DNA of 45,718 nucleotides, taken from the NCBI GenBank assembly GCA_028285245.1, contig JANQPY010000030.1:1-45718 (forward strand). The letters are read 5' to 3'. This document shows, in pieces, positions 45,642 through 45,718 of this stretch. A program made the position numbers and the translations under genes. The number at the start of each line of letters is the position of its first letter. Within the stretch, counting starts at the first letter, position 1. The stretch is from Gammaproteobacteria bacterium (GTDB lineage: Bacteria > Pseudomonadota > Gammaproteobacteria > Steroidobacterales > GCA-2729495). A model generated the notes under the pieces. The model saw only the letters and a list, made by a program, of their open reading frames with translations. It did no database searches and was not told the DNA's origin.

Positions 45642-45718
45642 GGTGGGTGTAGCTCAGTTGGTAGAGCCCCGGATTGTGATTCCGGTCGTCGTGGGTTCGA
45701 GTCCCATCATCCACCCCA
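45642..45718 (+). tRNA. tRNA-His (anticodon GUG)
   Basis: 77 nt with encoded CCA that ends on the last base of the window. The extra G-1 (45642) faces discriminator C73 (45715), the identity element for HisRS. Acceptor GTGGGTG pairs with CATCCAC (one wobble); anticodon GTG at 45676-45678; T-loop GTTCGAGTC. In relatives a tRNA-Leu and then tig and clpP would follow. Confidence 0.98.

Overview
This 45.7 kb window looks like core chromosome of a free-living gammaproteobacterium. The evidence is a lysine-type EF-P with its EpmA/EpmB modification enzymes, ParC/ParE, LpxH (so a lipid A outer membrane), a FimX-like protein and FimV (type IV pilus and polar organisation). Two gene orders also resemble those I remember from Pseudomonas: asd-fimV-truA-accD-folC-SPOR-cvpA-purF, and lpxH-PPIase-folD-tRNA-Pro/Arg/His. 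The serine/threonine kinases and some gene losses argue against Pseudomonas itself; a deeper-branching family (Woeseiaceae, Steroidobacteraceae or Chromatiales-like) is plausible, but this is inference. GTG/TTG starts are frequent and genes are tightly packed. No gene-free stretch exceeds 300 bp; the longest is about 194 bp, upstream of parE. I saw no insertion sequences, prophage genes, CRISPR arrays or rRNA.

Layout. 1-2.7 kb: lemA and an M48 membrane protease with a long C-terminal extension. 2.7-5.0 kb (minus): a DUF4145-like protein and the ribosome-associated ABC-F protein EttA. 5.0-14.4 kb (plus): a histone-deacetylase-fold amidohydrolase, then a near-continuous run glyA-nrdR-ribD-ribE-ribBA-ribH-nusB-thiL-pgpA (one-carbon, nucleotide-reductase control, riboflavin, antitermination, thiamine, phosphatidylglycerol). 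It ends with a Ser/Thr kinase fused to a cyclic-nucleotide-binding domain. 14.4-17.3 kb: orphan xseB (minus), then rubrerythrin, a two-cluster Fe-S/CCG oxidoreductase and a DUF3501 protein, a probable peroxide or redox module. 17.5-21.6 kb: parE-parC (topoisomerase IV).

21.7-27.2 kb (minus): a FimV-like paralogue, a FimX-like protein whose GGDEF and EAL motifs are both degenerate, and epmB. 27.2-29.6 kb: efp (plus), epmA and psd (minus). 29.7-41.8 kb (plus): prmB, aroC, asd, the main fimV, truA, accD, folC, a SPOR protein, cvpA, purF. 41.8-43.0 kb: a second Ser/Thr kinase, behind a pseudo-receiver domain. 43.0-45.2 kb (minus): lpxH, a periplasmic cyclophilin, folD. 45.3-45.7 kb: three tRNA genes; the window ends exactly on the CCA of tRNA-His.

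Taken together, most genes are housekeeping, but three signalling or redox groups stand out: (i) the rubrerythrin/Fe-S/DUF3501 cluster; (ii) a probable c-di-GMP-reading polar system (FimX-like plus two FimV-family proteins); (iii) two unusual Ser/Thr kinases, one fused to a cNMP-binding domain and one to a receiver domain that has lost its phosphoacceptor. The EF-P locus is unusually compact, with substrate and both modification enzymes side by side.
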